Positions 27,701-36,755 of a stretch of DNA of 64,000 bases are shown here, in pieces (the first letter of the stretch is position 1; the number at the start of each line of letters is the position of its first letter). The stretch is from Bacteroidota bacterium (lineage in GTDB: Bacteria > Bacteroidota > Bacteroidia > NS11-12g > UBA9320). The notes under the pieces were generated by a model. That model made no database searches. It saw only the letters and a list, made by a program, of their open reading frames with translations, and was not told the origin of the DNA. Location: the NCBI GenBank assembly GCA_002746305.1, contig NVWV01000011.1, positions 1-64,000 on the forward strand, given 5' to 3'. A program made the position numbers and the translations under genes.

Positions 27701-29496
27701 TAGAATTTAGAAGATTGAACTATGCATTTGATGAATATGCATATGTATCAAATTTGAATATTAAGTTTTGTGAAGCTTCAACTTCCGTTGATGTTAAAGA
27801 TACTACTGACGCTAATGGATTGTATACTTTCAATACTGAAAGTCATAATTTACAAGCGTCTACACAGTACGAAATTAGAATTCCTACAAATCAAGATACA
27901 ATTGTAAATTTAGTAGCTACGGTTACAGGTGGAGGGACAGGTGAAAATGACAACAATGGAACTGTTGGTGGAAGTGGGACTTATATTACTACTGGAGTAA
28001 TAACATCGCCTACTACGTTACTTGAGCAAGATACAAGCTTTGATTTTGGTTTTATTGGATACAGTTTAGGAAATGTTGTCTGGTGGGACAACGATGATAA
28101 TGGGAATTTTGATTCGGATGAAATTGGCATTGAAGGAGTAAAACTATATTTATTGAATAATACAGGTGCACTAATTGATAGTGCGAATACGGATGCAGTT
28201 GGGAACTATATGTTTTATGGCTTATTGCCAGGTGACTATCAAGTAGCTGTTGTATCTTCATTAACAAGTGGAATTTTGGATGATGCTGATATTTCAAGTG
28301 TAACGACTACTACTGCAGATGTAGATGATAACAATGATGGAGCTGCAATTGATCCTGTAGGAGTTACTGGAATATCATTTACAAGTATATCATCATCAGT
28401 AACAATTGGGAATCAGGCAGAACCTACAACAGAAAGTGATGAAGATGCCAATACAAATTATCCTGACAATCAAAGCAATTTGAGTATAGATTTTGGGTTC
28501 CATCCTCCTACTACTGCTGTAGGCAATTTTGTATTCTGGGATAAGAATAATGACGGTGACTTTGATGCTGGAGCTGACGATACTTTAGCCAATATTAAAA
28601 TGTATTTGTACCAAGATATAAACGGAGATGGGACTCCGGAGACAATTATTGATTCAGTACTTACCAATTCCAATGGACATTATAGTTTTGATAGTCTTGG
28701 AGCAGGGACCTTTCAAATCGTTGTAGCAGGGAGTAATTTTGCAGTAGGGGGGCCTCTTTTTACAGGTAATGCAACCTCCAATGGGAATTCTCAGGATACC
28801 TTGACAGACAACAATAGTGAGGGAGTGAGTTCAAGTATATTTGGCTTATCACCCAATACTCAAAATTTAAGTGATGCGAATGATGGGTCATCTAGTTTGT
28901 ATGATGACGATGATGCTAATTTTACGTTCGATTTCGGATTTTTCGGAACGGCTGGAGGACCTGTTCCTGTTGAGTTCGTCAGCTTTAAAGCAAAGCCAAT
29001 AAACATAAGAGATGCATTTTTAACATGGAGTACAGCAACTGAGATAAACAATGACTACTTTGTAATAGAGCGTAGTATTGACGGTTCTTTTGTTAAGATT
29101 GGAGAAGTGAAAGGACAGGGAACAGTAAATAGTCTTTCTGAATATAGTTTCCTTGATAAGGATGTACCTGCTTTGTTTGCTTCATATAGAATTGGTCAAG
29201 TAGACTACAATGGAGAATTTAATTATACGGAAATTAGAAAAGTAGAGTTTACTAGATTTGATGAAATAGTAATATTCCCAAATCCAGTATCTCAAGTTGT
29301 TCATGTAAAACTCCCAATAGATGCTATCTATTCAATTCAAATTGTTGATTTCAAAGGAGTTGTGTTAAGTGAGGTGCAAGGTGTAAGCGGATTAGTTGAT
29401 ATTTCGCTTCATGATTTCGCTTCTGGAACATATATCGTTCGGATAAATGGTGGAAATGGAACAAAGACGTCTCGTATCCAAGTCTTTAAAAACTAA
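24730..29496 (+). CDS. Giant T9SS-secreted protein with tandem SdrD B-like repeats
   Basis: 1588 aa with signal peptide ending near FTQ21. It starts directly with a GAVFRDFNGDGTK SdrD-like motif. A large beta-rich region (about 110-640) resembles a propeller with segments such as SLGALEISDDGKYLFVVNLY. At least four SdrD B-like domains follow, beginning GNRVWNDIDKDGIQD, GDYVWLDTDGDGVQD, GNVVWWDNDDNGNFD and GNFVFWDKNNDGDFD, each with a D-x-D-x-D-G Ca-binding-like loop. The third region is interrupted by a C-rich insert with a jelly-roll-like segment. The end has PVPVEFVSFKA, the linker FLTWSTATEINNDYFVIER and a type A sorting domain (IFPNPVSQVVHV). It is probably a large surface stalk or adhesin. 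Confidence 0.87.
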   Translation: MINKIFIITLLIAISLKGFTQVTGAVFRDFNGDGTKQTNEPLVSNVVVNAYNSTDALCGTATTSGNSSPNYSLTGCGSSNVRLEFIIPTNGFDADSGIDYSALSGNIYGSAVRFVTGTSSNQNYALHYGGDYNTGAANSQLFIPKMNVNDPTGGGGGSSPGAQTAFFGFQYNNSGTTTPNKSVTGSTIGTTFGVAYSAQADVVFTSAFLKRHSGLGTLGSGGIYKLTPTSSSFTVNSFYDLDANGHRTRASSSAPAYGNGTSYSISGNTVTYLGSTDSESGSPVGLGVIGANSDRGLATDLTSYTNDPAAFDQVGKVSLGALEISDDGKYLFVVNLYNRKIYRLTLNNAYNPTSVTAVTSYNLPTTSVVNGVLRPFGIKYYRGSLFVGAVASGENGGSNTVGGSTDMYAYVFELEDAKGSPAFNATTTLSFGLNYRKGRPMSWASGSTLGNEWEAWTNNSGAIFIVSGAEGTYPTPILSDIDFSDRGDLIMDFMDRSGHQWGWQNRRYVAGTTNISYAVGGDLVIAGKNTSTGSYVLESNGSFVSVNGQAKTSGSTNSQGLGTSEFFKGEFYTTSHEETALGGVAVLKGQDEVATSVMDPNAIWSGGTKKLSTNNGAEVTSTGYTLYETASGSKATFGKANGLGELEILSEESPVEVGNRVWNDIDKDGIQDAGETGIAGVTVELCTQGPDGLSGTSDDVLVASVVTNSNGNYYFTTATGTSVTGITYNTSIDYDSNYVLKIGSSDWNSNLIQGTGLLSGKSLTSQGQIGNGKGGLSDNDAILSSINEAIINFSISDIGGNNHELDFGFKEYSVSIGDYVWLDTDGDGVQDASEVPLEGVVVCLYDNGGNPMTIALTGQCDSLVTDFTSSTDNDGSVSFTSGWSLSETNTYLDFLSNEFMVRGTGSGTRIIFGTRPFSQPTGYTVSSVEVCFDARQTDFDASSTDQLQVSYYNGTSWIVLATLDESDLTGTAQSFCYSSTTIPGLLNIENIEFRRLNYAFDEYAYVSNLNIKFCEASTSVDVKDTTDANGLYTFNTESHNLQASTQYEIRIPTNQDTIVNLVATVTGGGTGENDNNGTVGGSGTYITTGVITSPTTLLEQDTSFDFGFIGYSLGNVVWWDNDDNGNFDSDEIGIEGVKLYLLNNTGALIDSANTDAVGNYMFYGLLPGDYQVAVVSSLTSGILDDADISSVTTTTADVDDNNDGAAIDPVGVTGISFTSISSSVTIGNQAEPTTESDEDANTNYPDNQSNLSIDFGFHPPTTAVGNFVFWDKNNDGDFDAGADDTLANIKMYLYQDINGDGTPETIIDSVLTNSNGHYSFDSLGAGTFQIVVAGSNFAVGGPLFTGNATSNGNSQDTLTDNNSEGVSSSIFGLSPNTQNLSDANDGSSSLYDDDDANFTFDFGFFGTAGGPVPVEFVSFKAKPINIRDAFLTWSTATEINNDYFVIERSIDGSFVKIGEVKGQGTVNSLSEYSFLDKDVPALFASYRIGQVDYNGEFNYTEIRKVEFTRFDEIVIFPNPVSQVVHVKLPIDAIYSIQIVDFKGVVLSEVQGVSGLVDISLHDFASGTYIVRINGGNGTKTSRIQVFKN

Positions 29497-29520
29497 GAAC
29501 AAATAAAACGTTAAGAAAGA

Positions 29521-29550
29521 AGGTCGCCTGCTTGCAGGTGGCCTTTTTTT
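29521..29550. terminator. Bidirectional terminator between convergent genes
   Basis: AGGTCGCCTG (29521-29530) pairs with CAGGTGGCCT (29534-29543) around a CTTG loop, followed by T7 on the plus strand. Because the stem is symmetric and lies at the stop codon of the minus-strand gene, it could end transcription from both sides. Confidence 0.8.
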
Positions 29551-30451
29551 ATGGCTGAGATTGTATGTAATCCCAAGTTTTATTTGATGCTTGGTATTGG
29601 AAAGAGTACCGAGTTTCCTGAACGTCTGTTGGGGCAATGAGTGTATTCATAAACTCGTAACCGGTCACAATTAGTTTGTTATTTTTAAATACAATCTTCT
29701 TTGCCTTATCATCTCCTCGAGGTCCAAGAAGGTCTAACGAAAATTCATTCCTGGGTTTACCGATGAACTTGCCTTTACGGGATAGTTCTATGCTTCTCAC
29801 ATTACTTGTTCTGGTAGACCCAAAGTACAATCGTTTTTCTCCAGTGTAGCCAAGTGCGTAGCACCCAAATGCATCAATGCCCTTGTATGTGTCTAACACC
29901 TCTCTAGTTTGTACGTCAATAGCATATAGAATGCCAGCTTCATTTTCCTTGTTGGAATAATAAACACTGGTAGCATAGAGTATGTTGCTTGAGCAGTCAA
30001 AGGATATCCCTAGTATGCCATATGGATTGTTAGGATCATAGGCCTTTTTCTCAGAAAGCCTTATGAATAGAGAAAGCTCACCACTATTTGGGTCAATACT
30101 ATAAATGCTGTTGTATCCACTTTCAGGTTCTGACGTTGCATTAATAATAGGAGTAGGGGCGAGAAAGATCCTGCCGTCATTAGCAGTTTCAATTTGCCCA
30201 AAATACCCAAACTGATTGTAGCTAGGATGTTTCCAAGACTTGGAACTGCCATATTCCAAAAGTGTCACTCCCTTCTGTCTGTTTTGTGAAGTAGAAAAAG
30301 CAACTTTTTTCGGGTTAATAGGAGTTTTTTTAACAAAGGCAGGTACACTTTTACAGTCAATAGTTCCCACTTTCAGGATCTCTGACTTATCCAATTTGGT
30401 GCTACAGCCAGCAAGTAAACACAAGATGATATAGAGTTTCCAGAACTTCAT
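29549..30451 (-). CDS. Predicted lipoprotein, beta-propeller-like
   Basis: 300 aa from ATG 30451, which overlaps the upstream stop by 4 nt (ATGA). Earlier in-frame codons would place the signal peptide internally. The lipobox is LAGC (Cys16). The rest has repeated short strands with the pattern of propeller blades: YSIDPNSGELSLFIRLSE, YAIDVQTREVLDTYKG, LYFGSTRTSNVRSIELSRKG. These resemble WD40-like or quinohemoprotein-type lipoprotein propellers, but I recognise no specific family. It is the last gene of the peroxidase/amine-oxidase-like operon. A periplasmic binding or electron-transfer partner role would fit but is not shown. Confidence 0.78.
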   Translation of the reverse strand: MKFWKLYIILCLLAGCSTKLDKSEILKVGTIDCKSVPAFVKKTPINPKKVAFSTSQNRQKGVTLLEYGSSKSWKHPSYNQFGYFGQIETANDGRIFLAPTPIINATSEPESGYNSIYSIDPNSGELSLFIRLSEKKAYDPNNPYGILGISFDCSSNILYATSVYYSNKENEAGILYAIDVQTREVLDTYKGIDAFGCYALGYTGEKRLYFGSTRTSNVRSIELSRKGKFIGKPRNEFSLDLLGPRGDDKAKKIVFKNNKLIVTGYEFMNTLIAPTDVQETRYSFQYQASNKTWDYIQSQP

Positions 30452-32175
30452 TTTACAGGTACGAACATAGCTCCACTCATACAAGGGAAAGTTCTAGTTT
30501 TATAAGTTCCATTTTCCAAATAGCTTTCAGCCCAGCAATACTCTCGCCCTTTTACACCGTCATTTTTTAGTCGAGGTACGTACCAGAGTACAAGTTTTTT
30601 ATTTCTAATAGATTCACTGTTGATGAATTTTTCGGGACCTTGTGTATGGTTGGTGTTACAGCAAGGTCCAATGGTCATTAAGTCACTTTGACCTTCGTCT
30701 TTACTATTTAGTTGAGTGATGTAGGTATAGGCAAAGTCTCCTCTTCCGCCGTCATTAAACTGACCGTGACTAGGTTCTATGTAAAAGGAATTTGTGTTAG
30801 ATCCAAGCTTATATAGGTATTTGCTTTCTTTCTTACCTGAAGTTTCTTTTTCTAAGTTCCAGCCCTCTAATCTCCAAGTTCTCCAGTTTCCAGCGTCCCA
30901 TTGAGCGAAATGTTGCTTCTCACCTGCTAAAACAATTCTACTTACGGGCCTATAAGTAGCATCTGTTCCGCAACCCCTTCCTAAACTTCCTACAGCCATT
31001 CTAAATCTCCCATCATCGTAGAACTCAAAACGTTGCAAGTAGTTATAGTTGCAAGGCTGTGGCCATAGCTTACTTTTAAAGGTTTGTTCCAATACGAAGC
31101 CTATTTTTTGTTCATCATCAAATAGATCTGCAACTTTTGCCTCGTCAACGGCACTTACTGCTGCTTGGCTATATTCAGGGCATCCAATAGCATCACTATA
31201 GCCAAATCCATCACTATTGCTATAGCTCACATGCCAGTCAACCAGTTTTGCATTATCCAGTACTCTCTTGCCTTTATAAAAAGCGTCGGATACTCGTAGT
31301 CCATCACTTTTAGTAAGTATGTAGTCAAGTTTCCAGTGGCCTTTTTCTATTGTTGTAATTTCCTTGCAGTTGCATTCTTCAACTTTATCTATAAGCAAGT
31401 TTCTTTCAGAGATTCGTTCCAGTGGTCTTGTCTGTCCCAGGTTGGTCCATCGTATACCTAAAAGTCGGAGGTCTGTTAAGTCCACAATAGCCCATAAGGC
31501 TTTATTTCCTTTAATGAATGTTGGTGCACAGCAAAGGTGCATACTCCGTTCGCACTTGGTTTTATTCAATGCTGTTTTTGTAGCAGCCATTAGTGCATCC
31601 TTCTCTTCAGGTTTAAAGCCCAAAGCTTTTATGACTTCATCACTATGCATGGCTATGTCAATCGCTAATTTGCTGTGTTGGGCATTTAAATTGGGTTGAA
31701 AGTTTTCATAGAAGTTAATGTCAGCAATCTGGGCTGTTTTAACGTTAACAGTAACTTTCAAAGTGCTATTTCTAGCAAAATTATATAGTAGTCCATGATA
31801 CAAGTTCTCATTGTACTTGACTTTGTTAGAGATATCGCCTGCACTTGCTTTTTCAATTTCAAACATTTCTACCAAATAAGGTTTCCCAGTTTCTGGATCT
31901 GAAGTGAAGGACTTGAGTTTAGGGTCTAAAGCTATGATGTTCTGAACCTTGTTCTTAATTGTGTTGTCAGTAGGTAGTTTAAGAAATGGTTCTTTAGTGT
32001 TTAGAGAATTGATGATTTGAGTCTTTCTTTTTATCGAAAGTTTGGAGAGTGAAGAGGATTCGTCTTGATTTATCCAAGCATCTTTGGCCATGTTGTGAGA
32101 CTCCATTCGCTCGGTCTTGTTGTTAGTACAACTAATCATTACGAATAAAAAGAGTGTGAAATATGACCACTTCAT
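30448..32175 (-). CDS. Copper-amine-oxidase-like lipoprotein with altered copper site
   Basis: 575 aa from ATG 32175; an in-frame extension to 32262 overlaps the preceding gene. The lipobox is MISC (Cys16). Residues about 100-245 resemble the small N2/N3 domains of copper amine oxidases. The later part follows the catalytic domain: YSD (326-328) where the catalytic Asp motif lies, and NYNY (376-379) followed by FEFYDDGRFRM, like the N-Y-(D/E)-Y site whose Tyr becomes topaquinone. The expected HxH copper pair reads K420-Q-H422, and the C-terminal segment KLVLWYVPRLKND has no His. There are also 12 Cys after the lipobox (e.g. 208, 215, 216, 268, 270), many more than usual. The fold assignment is by motif order only; activity as a normal amine oxidase is doubtful. 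Confidence 0.62.
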   Translation of the reverse strand: MKWSYFTLFLFVMISCTNNKTERMESHNMAKDAWINQDESSSLSKLSIKRKTQIINSLNTKEPFLKLPTDNTIKNKVQNIIALDPKLKSFTSDPETGKPYLVEMFEIEKASAGDISNKVKYNENLYHGLLYNFARNSTLKVTVNVKTAQIADINFYENFQPNLNAQHSKLAIDIAMHSDEVIKALGFKPEEKDALMAATKTALNKTKCERSMHLCCAPTFIKGNKALWAIVDLTDLRLLGIRWTNLGQTRPLERISERNLLIDKVEECNCKEITTIEKGHWKLDYILTKSDGLRVSDAFYKGKRVLDNAKLVDWHVSYSNSDGFGYSDAIGCPEYSQAAVSAVDEAKVADLFDDEQKIGFVLEQTFKSKLWPQPCNYNYLQRFEFYDDGRFRMAVGSLGRGCGTDATYRPVSRIVLAGEKQHFAQWDAGNWRTWRLEGWNLEKETSGKKESKYLYKLGSNTNSFYIEPSHGQFNDGGRGDFAYTYITQLNSKDEGQSDLMTIGPCCNTNHTQGPEKFINSESIRNKKLVLWYVPRLKNDGVKGREYCWAESYLENGTYKTRTFPCMSGAMFVPVK

Positions 32176-32191
32176 TTTAAGTTCAAATATA

Positions 32192-33133
32192 TTAATTGTC
32201 ATTATACTCTTCATCAGTAAGAGCATACATGAAATCAATAAGTTGAAGTTTTTCCTCTTCATTCATTGATGTTACCCTAAAACCGTTTAATGGTTTTAGA
32301 TGTTCGTTGTACTTGTCTATGATTTCTTTTATAGTGTTGATACTTCCATCATGCATATAAGGGTCAGTAACTGCAATATTTCGAAGAGTTGGAATCTTTA
32401 TTGGATGGTCAGATATACTAGAATTCCAGTGATCTCTTGGGTATACCAAATTAGGTATAGATGTGATATTTGTTAGCGTGAAATTTGGTCCTCCATGACA
32501 ACTAACACAGTTGATTCTGTCAGATTTAAACAATTTCATTCCAGCAATTTGGTTATGTGTCAAAGCGAGGGAATCTCCGTTCATATAGTGGTCATAGGGA
32601 CTGTTATAAGGAGATAGCAATTTGATGTAGTCAGCAATGGAGACTATAATATTTTGCATAGAAGAAATAGAATCTACTCCATAGTTTCTAAAGAGGTTAG
32701 TATAGCTTGTGTCATTGTTTACATGGTTTAGGAAAGCTATGCTATCAGTTCCTAACTCTATGGGATTTCTTCCAAACAAGGGTCTGAGATGTTGTTGTTC
32801 AAGGCTGGTGATATTTGGGTTAGAATAGTCAAAAAATTTGTTGTTTTTTAAGTAGAGTAAGGTGGGAGAGTTTTTGAGTAAATGTTCTCCATTCGCAGTA
32901 ATGCTAGTTCTATACCCATCCGTAAAGGCCAAATTTTGATTATGGCAGCTTGCACAACTTTTGGTGTTGTTGTGGGATATTTGCGTGTCATTAAACACCT
33001 TTTTACCTAGAGCTATTGTCAGTGGAAGGTTGGGGTTTTCTTGCTTTGTGCAAGAAACGATGAGTAAGATTAGACCAACAAAAAAGCCTCCGGTAAAGTA
33101 CCGAAGGCTCTGTATATGTGAAAGGGTAGTCAA
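32192..33133 (-). CDS. Diheme cytochrome c peroxidase, bCcP/MauG family lipoprotein
   Basis: 313 aa from TTG 33133. No ATG or GTG occurs in frame before the lipobox LIVSC (Cys28), so this TTG, 3 nt after the atpC stop, is the only plausible start. Two CxxCH heme sites are present: C60-A-S-C63-H64 and C209-V-S-C212-H213. Other family marks are LGKKVFNDT, KIPTLRNIAVTDPYMHDGS and the C-terminal helix EEEKLQLIDFMYAL. Members reduce peroxide or, like MauG, oxidise residues of a partner protein. It ends 16 nt before the amine-oxidase-like gene, so the two are probably cotranscribed. A terminator hairpin lies within its first 17 codons. Confidence 0.88.
   Translation of the reverse strand: MTTLSHIQSLRYFTGGFFVGLILLIVSCTKQENPNLPLTIALGKKVFNDTQISHNNTKSCASCHNQNLAFTDGYRTSITANGEHLLKNSPTLLYLKNNKFFDYSNPNITSLEQQHLRPLFGRNPIELGTDSIAFLNHVNNDTSYTNLFRNYGVDSISSMQNIIVSIADYIKLLSPYNSPYDHYMNGDSLALTHNQIAGMKLFKSDRINCVSCHGGPNFTLTNITSIPNLVYPRDHWNSSISDHPIKIPTLRNIAVTDPYMHDGSINTIKEIIDKYNEHLKPLNGFRVTSMNEEEKLQLIDFMYALTDEEYNDN
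33080..33109 (-). terminator. Terminator of the atpD-atpC operon
   Basis: On the minus strand an AGCCTTCGGTA / TACCGGAGGCT stem (33109-33099 with 33095-33085, one mismatch) with a 3-nt loop is followed by T6. It lies 27 nt after the atpC stop and overlaps the 5' coding region of the peroxidase gene. Confidence 0.8.
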
Positions 33134-33135
33134 GC

Positions 33136-33365
33136 CTAAGCTAGCACTACAACCTTGTTATTTAAAACTTCCACTATTCCGCCAGAAACATCAAATGTCT
33201 CTTCACCGGAATCGGTACGAACCACAACCGTACCCTTATCCAGACTGGATATGAGCGGGGCGTGATTAGCCAATGCTTCGAAGGAGCCGCCACTGCCGGG
33301 CAATTTCACAGAAACCGCTTCGCCAGAGAATAGCACCTTATCTGGTGTTATTACTTCTACGATCA

Positions 33366-33366
<1 letters not shown>
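33136..33366 (-). CDS. atpC: ATP synthase F1 epsilon subunit (short form)
   Basis: 76 aa. The sequence is the N-terminal beta-sandwich domain of the epsilon subunit (VEVITPDKVLFSGEAVSV, GSFEALANHAPLISSLDKG). The C-terminal helical hairpin that inhibits the ATPase in longer homologues is absent. Short versions of about 80 residues are usual in Bacteroidota, so this is not a truncation. The ATG overlaps the atpD stop by one base, so the genes are coupled. The other atp genes are elsewhere, as in many members of the phylum. Confidence 0.93.
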
Positions 33367-35017
<1,651 letters not shown>

Positions 35018-35036
35018 TGGTCTAATACTATATACT

Positions 35037-36383
35037 ATGGCAGATAATTTTAGCGTATTTGTAGTTGAAGATGATGAATTTTACAGCGAAGTGCTGGAGT
35101 ATCATCTTTCTATGAATCCTGATGTAACAGTTACGAAATTTAACAATGCGAAGGACTTTCTAAAGAATTTAGATAAGAATCCTGGGGCTATTACTTTGGA
35201 TTATTCATTGCCTGATATGGCGGGTGAGGAGGTTCTTCGAAAGATTAAGGAATACAACTCTGATATTCCTGTAGTAATGATTTCTGGTCAAGAAGACATC
35301 AAAACGGCAATTACATTGCTAAAAGATGGTGCTTATGACTACATCGTAAAAGATGAAGATACCAAGGATCGTATTTGGAATGCGATTAAGAATATTAGAG
35401 AGAATCAAGGCTTAAAGAAAGAGATTTCTGAACTTAAGCAGCAGGTTAAGAAGAAGTATGACTTTACAACTAGTATTATAGGCAATAGTCCTTCAATGAA
35501 GAAGGTATTTGCTATGATCGAAAAGGCGGTAAAGTCAAATATTACCGTTTCTATTACTGGAGAAACAGGTACAGGTAAAGAGGTGGTAGCTAAGTCTATT
35601 CACTATAATTCTCCAAGGGGTAAAAAACCATTTTTAGCGGTAAACATTACGGCAATACCTTCAGAGCTTATTGAGTCAGAACTATTTGGACATGAGAAAG
35701 GATCCTTTACAGGTGCCAATGCTCGTAGAATAGGAAAATTTGAGGAAGCAGGAGAAGGAACTATTTTCTTAGATGAAATAGGTGAAATGGATATTAATAT
35801 GCAATCTAAATTATTGCGTGTGCTACAAGAAAGAGAACTCACTAGAGTGGGTGGCTCTGGTCTTGTAAAAGTTAAATGTAGGATTATAAGTGCTACGCAT
35901 AAAGATCTTGCGGAAGAAGTGCGTAAAGGAAATTTTAGAGAGGATTTATACTATAGACTTTTAGGTTTGCCAGTTACATTGCCTCCATTAAGAGAGCGTG
36001 CAAATGATACTTTAGTATTGGCAAAACACTTTATTGATGAGTATGCAGACGAAAATGATTTAGGCAAGTTGAAGCTCACAAGTAAGGCTCAAAATAAATT
36101 GTTTAAGTATCCTTGGCCAGGTAATATTCGTGAACTTAAGGCTGTAGTTGAATTGTGTTGTGTAATGACTGACAGTGACTTGATAGAAGAAGATCATATA
36201 ACGTTTAATTCAACAGGGTCCATTGATACCTTACTTCAGAATGAAATGAGTCTGGAGGAATATAAGAATCGTATAGTAAAGCACTACCTAGATAAATACA
36301 ATAATGATGTAGTGAATGTCGCCAAAAGATTAGACATTGGTAAATCCACTATTTATAGAATGTTGCAAGAAAGAGCAGTGTAA
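35037..36383 (+). CDS. Sigma-54-dependent response regulator (NtrC family)
   Basis: 448 aa. The receiver domain has E11-D12-D13, phosphorylation site D55 (TLDYSLPD) and K105. The AAA+ domain has the Walker A GETGTGKE (175-182), the sigma-54 loop GSFTGA (222-227; consensus GAFTGA) and Walker B TIFLDE (242-247), with an arginine-finger region near RED. The C-terminal Fis-like HTH is VVNVAKRLDIGKSTIYRML. It activates RpoN-dependent promoters when phosphorylated. The gene is followed by an Hpt gene with a 15-nt gap, and no kinase is adjacent. It is divergent from atpD. Confidence 0.95.
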   Translation: MADNFSVFVVEDDEFYSEVLEYHLSMNPDVTVTKFNNAKDFLKNLDKNPGAITLDYSLPDMAGEEVLRKIKEYNSDIPVVMISGQEDIKTAITLLKDGAYDYIVKDEDTKDRIWNAIKNIRENQGLKKEISELKQQVKKKYDFTTSIIGNSPSMKKVFAMIEKAVKSNITVSITGETGTGKEVVAKSIHYNSPRGKKPFLAVNITAIPSELIESELFGHEKGSFTGANARRIGKFEEAGEGTIFLDEIGEMDINMQSKLLRVLQERELTRVGGSGLVKVKCRIISATHKDLAEEVRKGNFREDLYYRLLGLPVTLPPLRERANDTLVLAKHFIDEYADENDLGKLKLTSKAQNKLFKYPWPGNIRELKAVVELCCVMTDSDLIEEDHITFNSTGSIDTLLQNEMSLEEYKNRIVKHYLDKYNNDVVNVAKRLDIGKSTIYRMLQERAV

Positions 36384-36398
36384 AGAGGAGCGAATACC

Positions 36399-36740
36399 AT
36401 GTCAGAAGAAAAATTATACGATTTAGAACAGTTGAATGCCATAGCTGCAGGCAATGATGACTTTGTAACCAAAATGGTAAATATGTTTCTAGAAATGACA
36501 CCAGCTTTGGTGGATAGGATAGAAGCGGGTTTACAGACACAAGACTGGGCCGAAGTACGATCTGCGGCACATAAAATGAAACCTTCTGTAGATATGATGG
36601 GAATTAAAAGTTTGCATGATGTTGTAAGAGGAATAGAAGGGAATGCAAAAACCGAGTCAAATCTAGAGCAAATCCCGGACTTATATTTCAAGTTGACCGA
36701 CACCTTGGAAAAGGTCTATGAGCAGTTAAGGAGCAGGTAG
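36399..36740 (+). CDS. Histidine phosphotransfer (Hpt) domain protein
   Basis: 113 aa, all-helical. The phosphoacceptor His58 lies in SAAHKMKPSVDMMG, the usual A-H-x-x-K/R-x-x-x-x-x-x-G motif. A good ribosome site (AAAGAGGAG, 36381-36389) precedes the ATG. It follows the NtrC-type regulator by 15 nt, so the two are probably one phosphorelay unit, with the Hpt protein passing phosphate to or from D55. The donor kinase must be encoded elsewhere. Length and topology are normal for stand-alone Hpt proteins. Confidence 0.9.
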   Translation: MSEEKLYDLEQLNAIAAGNDDFVTKMVNMFLEMTPALVDRIEAGLQTQDWAEVRSAAHKMKPSVDMMGIKSLHDVVRGIEGNAKTESNLEQIPDLYFKLTDTLEKVYEQLRSR

Positions 36741-36755
36741 GTTTACACCAAATAC

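Noticed and set aside
24730..29496. CRISPR-like or simple DNA repeats in the giant cargo gene
   Set aside because: The repeats are protein-level SdrD-like domains, not conserved direct DNA repeats with spacers.
31364..31699. Plus-strand ORF inside the amine-oxidase-like gene
   Set aside because: It lies antisense within a well-supported gene and has no domain or ribosome site.
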